Source: Nitrospirota bacterium
GTDB taxonomy: Bacteria; Nitrospirota; Thermodesulfovibrionia; Thermodesulfovibrionales; JdFR-85
Direction of reading: 5' to 3'
Length of the DNA: 10,663 nucleotides
Assembly: GCA_013151785.1 (NCBI GenBank)
Contig: JAADHP010000122.1
Location: 1 to 10,663, forward strand
This document shows positions 8,218-10,663 of the stretch, piece by piece. How positions within the stretch are numbered: the first letter of the stretch is position 1; the number at the start of each line of letters is the position of its first letter. The position numbers were made by a program, and so were the translations under genes. The notes beneath the pieces are model-generated. The model saw nothing but the letters and a program-made list of their open reading frames with translations, did not search any database and was not told where the DNA came from.

Positions 8218-8408
8218 TGTTTGCCACCTTTAATATAGAGGTGTTTAGCGTGCAGGTGCTGACGTTTTCCATTACAGAGGCAGGCTCTGCAACATCTAAC
8301 GAAATAAAGAAAGGAAGAATTTAGCGAATGAGAAATGTCAGGTTGTTGATTTTCTGAAGATTGTGTGAATTGAAATGTATGAATATAAATATGGCGACTT
8401 CTGTCCAC
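8214..8408 (-). CDS. Possible small leader ORF, 64 residues, unrecognised
   Basis: A GTG-started ORF lies between the riboswitch and the NuoH-like gene. In its favour are AAGGAG six bases before the GTG and an ATGA overlap of its stop with the next gene's start. Against it are an unremarkable, His- and Ser-rich composition, no recognised domain and a GTG start. Residues 39-44 contain CRACLC, the same six residues seen at the cluster site of the small subunit. A second short frame in the same leader (ATG near 8427, about 36 codons) has a weaker ribosome site. The ORF could be a real small protein, a leader peptide coupling translation to the operon, or a decayed gene fragment. I do not recognise it. 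Confidence 0.3.
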   Translation of the reverse strand: MDRSRHIYIHTFQFTQSSENQQPDISHSLNSSFLYFVRCCRACLCNGKRQHLHAKHLYIKGGKQ

Positions 8409-8414
8409 CTTTTT

Positions 8415-8420
8415 CTCCTT
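8415..8420 (-). promoter_or_regulatory. Shine-Dalgarno AAGGAG downstream of the riboswitch
   Basis: AAGGAG on the minus strand, about 55 bases after the riboswitch core. It would serve the GTG at 8408. Its AGGAG is complementary to CUCCU in the 3' strand of riboswitch stem P1 (8475-8479), which allows a fluoride-free fold that hides the ribosome site. This pairing is five base pairs and is inference. Confidence 0.4.
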
Positions 8421-8472
8421 TCAGTCATTCTTTGTTTTCTTCTTCCCGTGAAAGGGCAGAAAAGAATAACAT

Positions 8473-8530
8473 CCAGGAGTCATTAGCCGAATGGGAGAGC
8501 CATCGGCGGTTAGAGGCGGACTCCATCGCC
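8473..8530 (-). promoter_or_regulatory. Fluoride riboswitch (crcB RNA motif) leading the Ehr operon
   Basis: The minus strand shows the fluoride aptamer in order: GGCGATGGAGTCCGCC, TCTAACCGCC, a variable hairpin, then GGCTAATGACTCCTGG. Three pairings can be traced. GGCG (8530-8527) pairs with CGCC (8518-8515), the pseudoknot-type helix. GGAGTC (8524-8519) pairs with GACTCC (8481-8476). GCCGATGG (8507-8500) pairs with the strand 8494-8486 across one bulged base and a CTCTC loop. The invariant-looking GATGG, AACCGCC and GGCTAATG segments fall where the family needs them. The element is not in the crcB leader; it lies after the DUF190 gene and points into the hydrogenase-like operon. No U-tract terminator follows, so control at translation, or termination by another route, is more likely than a simple intrinsic terminator. 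Confidence 0.93.
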
Positions 8531-8542
8531 TTTTGTTAAGGT

Positions 8543-8571
8543 ATTTTAATCTAAACAATTCAAAAAGTCAA
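8543..8571 (-). promoter_or_regulatory. Sigma70-type promoter for the riboswitch and Ehr operon
   Basis: On the minus strand TTGACT (8571-8566) and TAAAAT (8548-8543) are separated by exactly 17 bases; each matches consensus at five of six positions. An A/T-rich tract just upstream (8572-8600) resembles an UP element. A start near 8536-8537 would place the first base only about six bases before the riboswitch, the usual arrangement for riboswitch leaders. Confidence 0.8.
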
Positions 8572-8592
8572 TTTAAATTTTTAAATCTTTTA

Positions 8593-9312
8593 TTAAATAT
8601 TAAAATCATCATCAGAATAGTGGGTGTACTTGATCACATCCACATCTGACAGTACCACGATTCCCTGCTGTACCATATCATCAAGCACAGGTAGTATCTC
8701 TTTTATCTTCTCCTCGGTGTCAATCACGGTTATCAATACAGGAAACTCCCCTTTCCTGGTAAGGAACTTCATCTTCCTGAATCTCCTGTGGGGCCCGTAG
8801 CCAGCTATTGCCTTATATACAGTTGCGCCTGCTACATCCATCATGATGAATCTCTTGACAATAGCCTCATAGAGGGGTTCACCCTCCCATTTCAGGTCCT
8901 CTCTTACTATTACCCTGAGCATCTTTGCCTTGCCCTGAAGCTTCATCCTCTTTGACTCCTCCTTTTCTTCTTCCAGCTCTTTTCCTCTGCAACACTTTAT
9001 AACATTTGTGTCGCTTACCTCTATAAGGCCCTTCTCAACCACCTGGTACACATCAGGCAGTACCCTGTTTATCATCTCCTCTGAATCAATGGCCTCTACC
9101 TTAATGGGCATCTTTTCTGAGAGTGTCAGCATCTTCTGGGTATGATAAACCCCATCGCTTCCGTATCCTGCTACACCCCGGAAAACACTGACACCAGCAA
9201 TCTTCTTCTTGTAGAATATATCAATAAGTACCTCATAGACAGGCTTTTTTCCGTACCTGTCTGATTCGTCTACATAAATGGTAAGTTTTTTTGCCGGTCC
9301 TTTTTTTACCAT
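8593..9312 (-). CDS. Tandem DUF190 protein
   Basis: A 239-residue soluble protein built of two DUF190 units of about 100 residues, joined by a charged linker at 107-128. Corresponding segments align clearly: VSVFRGVAGYGSDGVYHTQK (41-60) with ATVYKAIAGYGPHRRFRKMK (163-182), and EVSDTNVIK (98-106) with VLSDVDVIK (220-228). DUF190 has a PII/GlnB-like ferredoxin fold and is often found next to crcB, but its biochemical role is not established to my knowledge. PII-like proteins commonly sense small ligands or gate channels, so a role in controlling CrcB is a reasonable inference. The ATG is three bases after the crcB stop, with AAGGAG ten bases upstream, so the two genes are co-transcribed. No intrinsic terminator is evident before the downstream riboswitch promoter, so some read-through into the Ehr operon is possible. 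Confidence 0.88.
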   Translation of the reverse strand: MVKKGPAKKLTIYVDESDRYGKKPVYEVLIDIFYKKKIAGVSVFRGVAGYGSDGVYHTQKMLTLSEKMPIKVEAIDSEEMINRVLPDVYQVVEKGLIEVSDTNVIKCCRGKELEEEKEESKRMKLQGKAKMLRVIVREDLKWEGEPLYEAIVKRFIMMDVAGATVYKAIAGYGPHRRFRKMKFLTRKGEFPVLITVIDTEEKIKEILPVLDDMVQQGIVVLSDVDVIKYTHYSDDDFNI

Positions 9313-9315
9313 AAT

Positions 9316-9690
9316 TTATATGCTCCTTGCCAGGATTTCGCCAGCTTTGAGGGCAATAAAACCGACAAACAGGCTCAAAGCCACATTCATTGCAGCTATA
9401 AACCATTCGCCATCCCTAAGAAGCGTACCTGTTTCATATTCAAAGGTTGAGAAGGTTGTAAAAGAACCTACAAACCCGATTATGAGAAATACTCTCCAGC
9501 GATACGAAACCAGTAATTTGTCGGTTAAGAGTGTCATAAGAAGACCGATGATAAAACATCCAAGGACATTGACCGTAAAAGTTCCAAGAGGAAAGCTTCT
9601 GCCGAATCTCTGGCCAACCCATGCACTTAATAGATACCTTGATATTGCACCAAGGAAGCCACCTGCACCTATGAAAAGCAGATTGAACAT
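9316..9690 (-). CDS. crcB: CrcB/Fluc fluoride ion channel
   Basis: A 124-residue membrane protein with four helices, the normal size for one Fluc subunit. Fluc works as a dual-topology dimer that lets fluoride leave the cell down the membrane potential. Conserved segments are GGFLGAISRYL (10-20), the TFTVNVLGCFIIG segment with Asn41, and GFVGSFTTFSTF (72-83), which holds the phenylalanine and threonine/serine residues lining the fluoride path. Only one crcB is seen, consistent with a homodimer. The start ATG at 9690 has an AGAGGGAG Shine-Dalgarno at good spacing. No fluoride riboswitch was found in its own leader on either strand, which is unusual given that one lies about 790 bases downstream of the crcB stop. 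Confidence 0.95.
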   Translation of the reverse strand: MFNLLFIGAGGFLGAISRYLLSAWVGQRFGRSFPLGTFTVNVLGCFIIGLLMTLLTDKLLVSYRWRVFLIIGFVGSFTTFSTFEYETGTLLRDGEWFIAAMNVALSLFVGFIALKAGEILARSI

Positions 9691-9752
9691 GAGTCACTCC
9701 CTCTTGGATATAGAATCTGTATAAAGAGTTATATTCAGAGCTAAACCTAAAA

Positions 9753-9782
9753 ATCTTACCATAAATAAATGTTTATTGTCTA
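9753..9782 (-). promoter_or_regulatory. Candidate promoter of crcB-DUF190
   Basis: Minus strand TAGACA (9782-9777) and TAAGAT (9758-9753), spaced by 18 bases, match the sigma70 consensus at five and four of six positions. It would give a leader of about 55-60 bases before crcB. The match is only moderate. Confidence 0.35.
9764..9777. repeat. AT-rich palindrome inside the crcB promoter candidate
   Basis: AATAAATGTTTATT is an inverted repeat with six-base arms and a two-base centre. It lies between the proposed -10 and -35 boxes of crcB, where an operator would act. In such an AT-rich region it could also be chance. Confidence 0.3.
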
Positions 9783-9825
9783 TTATTGTGGTCGTCCCAA
9801 AACCTGCGATAGAAAAAGGTCATTT

Positions 9826-9880
9826 ACAGGAGCAGGATTTTACTCCAAAATATATCATCCATAATCTGGAGGGCTCCTGT
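9826..9880. repeat. Nested inverted repeats between crcB and nhaA
   Basis: ACAGGAGC (9826-9833) and GCTCCTGT (9873-9880) are perfect eight-base inverted copies. Inside them CTCCA (9843-9847) and TGGAG (9867-9871) form a second, five-base stem with a 19-base loop. The element could fold in either transcript. In the nhaA direction it would lie 126-180 bases before the start codon. It does not match the fluoride aptamer. Confidence 0.5.
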
Positions 9881-9887
9881 ATTATGG
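9859..9887. repeat. Alternative hairpin overlapping the nested repeat
   Basis: CCATAAT (9859-9865) pairs with ATTATGG (9881-9887) around GGAG/CTCC, giving a second fold that excludes the larger one because they share 9867-9880. No U-run follows directly on either strand, so it is not a clear terminator. Mutually exclusive stems are a common trait of switching leaders or of operators. Confidence 0.4.
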
Positions 9888-10005
9888 TATAATTAATAAA
9901 ATTTTTAACAATTTTTGTATTTCCCAATTCAGCAGTAGCAAAAGAACAGATGAACTCTGAATAAATACCATTGCTGGATTTGGGCACTAATTTGAACCTT
10001 ACAAA

Positions 10006-10663
10006 ATGATAAGGATTATAAAAAAGATAATTTCACAAAGGGGTGAACTTACGCCTCACCTGATCCGTCCCTTTCATCAGTTCTTCAAGAAAGAGGCTTC
10101 CAGTAGTATTATTCTAATCATAACAACTGCAATTGCTCTGTTCTGGGCTAATGCACCGTTTGGAGAATCCTACAATCACTTCTGGGAAACACCACTAAGT
10201 ATCAGGCTTGGTGATCTGGGTATAACCTTGAGTCTCAGGGAATGGATAAATGAGGGGCTCATGTCTATATTCTTTTTCATTGTGGGACTGGAGATAAAAA
10301 GAGAAGTGCTTGTGGGAGAGTTATCTTCAGTAAAAAAGGCATTGTTGCCTGTAGGTGCTGCCATAGGAGGGATTGTTGTTCCTGCTTCTATCTACTTTTT
10401 GATAAACCTTGGCAGTGAGACTACAGCAGGCTGGGCGATTCCCATGGCCACGGATATTGCCTTTGCCCTTGGTGTGCTCTATATACTTGGACAGAGGGTT
10501 CCTGCAGGTCTCAGGGTCTTTTTATCTGCCTTTGCAATCGCAGATGATATAGGTGCGGTACTGGTAATTGCACTTTTCTATACCAAAGAAATATCAATTC
10601 AGTATATTTTTGTTAGTTTGCTGATTATAGTAGTCCTTGCTGTGGCAAGCTATTTGTGGATAA
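10006..10663 (+). CDS. nhaA: NhaA family Na+/H+ antiporter, C-terminus beyond window (partial)
   Basis: The first 219 residues of an NhaA-type antiporter, which exchanges cytoplasmic Na+ or Li+ for external H+ across the inner membrane. Diagnostic motifs are GLEIKRE (94-100), MATDIAFALG (147-156) with Asp150, and AIADDIGAV (177-185) with the ion-binding pair Asp180-Asp181, corresponding to Asp133 and Asp163-Asp164 of the E. coli protein. The ATG at 10006 is the only ATG start after an in-frame stop at 9988-9990, although no clear Shine-Dalgarno precedes it. The gene is divergent from crcB and shares the intergenic region with it. Na+/H+ antiporters are among the genes linked with fluoride stress in bacteria, which agrees with its neighbours. 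Just over half of a typical NhaA is inside the window. Confidence 0.93.
   Translation, partial: MIRIIKKIISQRGELTPHLIRPFHQFFKKEASSSIILIITTAIALFWANAPFGESYNHFWETPLSIRLGDLGITLSLREWINEGLMSIFFFIVGLEIKREVLVGELSSVKKALLPVGAAIGGIVVPASIYFLINLGSETTAGWAIPMATDIAFALGVLYILGQRVPAGLRVFLSAFAIADDIGAVLVIALFYTKEISIQYIFVSLLIIVVLAVASYLWI

Larger units (their letters stand above)
1..8537 (-). other. Inferred fluoride-controlled Ehr operon (transcription unit)
   Basis: From the promoter at 8543-8571 the unit runs through the riboswitch, the possible leader ORF, the NuoH-like, HyfE-like, HyfF-like, large, small and HyfB-like subunits, and the dynamin-like GTPase. Junctions are ATGA or TAATG overlaps or gaps of 4-24 bases, and no internal terminator is seen. 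No hyp maturation genes, no hydrogenase endopeptidase and no hyfD or hyfH gene are present, in agreement with a complex that carries no NiFe centre. Confidence 0.75.
9823..9893 (+). promoter_or_regulatory. Tentative nhaA promoter elements
   Basis: A perfect TATAAT occurs at 9888-9893 but without a good -35 box at normal spacing. TTTACA at 9823-9828 with CAAAAT at 9846-9851, spaced 17 bases, is a second candidate. Neither is convincing alone. The remainder of 9894-10005 holds only AT-rich sequence and a poor ribosome site for nhaA. Confidence 0.25.

Noticed and set aside
8440..8462. CCC/GGG hairpin after the riboswitch as its terminator.
   Set aside because: The stem is short with an internal loop, and it is followed by an A-rich, not a T-rich, stretch on the transcribed strand.
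8512..8537. Hairpin AGGCG/CGCCT followed by TTTTG on the + strand, like an intrinsic terminator.
   Set aside because: No + strand gene precedes it, and the same bases form the pseudoknot helix of the minus-strand fluoride riboswitch and its start region.
9278..9724. 148-codon + strand frame opposite crcB and the start of the DUF190 gene.
   Set aside because: It is antisense to two clear genes; its composition is basic and low in recognisable motifs, as expected of a shadow frame.
10176..10364. Minus-strand frame opposite nhaA.
   Set aside because: It lies inside the well-supported nhaA coding sequence and has no independent evidence.
1..10663. CRISPR arrays, tRNA or rRNA genes, insertion sequences.
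   Set aside because: No regularly spaced direct repeats, tRNA cloverleaf signatures, rRNA segments or transposase motifs were seen on either strand.

Overview
The window looks like a chromosomal segment of a moderately AT-rich, probably anaerobic or energy-limited bacterium. The Shine-Dalgarno sequences (AGGAGG) and the sigma70-type promoter are bacterial. I cannot place it firmly. Gene content of this kind (a hydrogenase-4/complex-I-like membrane complex lacking the catalytic metal site) is known in groups such as Geobacter relatives and deep anaerobes, and a Nitrospirota-like origin would also fit. This is inference only.

Layout from right to left. At the right edge, on the + strand, is the first 219 codons of a Na+/H+ antiporter (nhaA). 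A 315-base divergent intergenic region with nested inverted repeats separates it from a minus-strand pair: crcB (fluoride channel) and a 239-residue protein made of two tandem DUF190 units. A further 374-base gap holds a near-consensus sigma70 promoter (8543-8571), a complete fluoride riboswitch on the minus strand (8473-8530) and a possible 64-codon leader ORF. There follows a tightly packed minus-strand operon of six subunits: NuoH/HyfC-like, HyfE-like, HyfF-like, a fused NuoC/NuoD (HyfG/HycE)-like large subunit, a NuoB/HyfI-like small subunit with an N-terminal half-ferredoxin, and HyfB-like. A dynamin-family GTPase, cut off at the left edge, comes last. Stop/start overlaps and gaps under 25 bases tie all of these together.

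The six-subunit complex resembles group-4 membrane-bound [NiFe] hydrogenases and the Q/P modules of complex I. Its large subunit has lost all four nickel-binding cysteines: the ERICGIC-type motif reads ERFAGTS, and the C-terminal DPCxxC position has no cysteine. It is therefore best called an energy-converting-hydrogenase-related (Ehr-type) complex. It keeps the small-subunit [4Fe-4S] ligands and the proton-pathway Glu/Lys residues of its antiporter-like subunits, so it should still be an electron-driven ion pump, with unknown redox partners.

The most interesting point is regulatory. A textbook fluoride riboswitch sits directly behind a strong promoter and in front of the Ehr operon, next to crcB, a DUF190 gene and nhaA. 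The neighbourhood reads as a fluoride-response island. In this reading CrcB lets F- leave down the membrane potential, NhaA handles Na+/H+ balance, and the Ehr complex may rebuild the ion gradient lost to HF entry. The dynamin-like GTPase may act on the membrane. The functional link is inference; the RNA and the gene order are seen directly.
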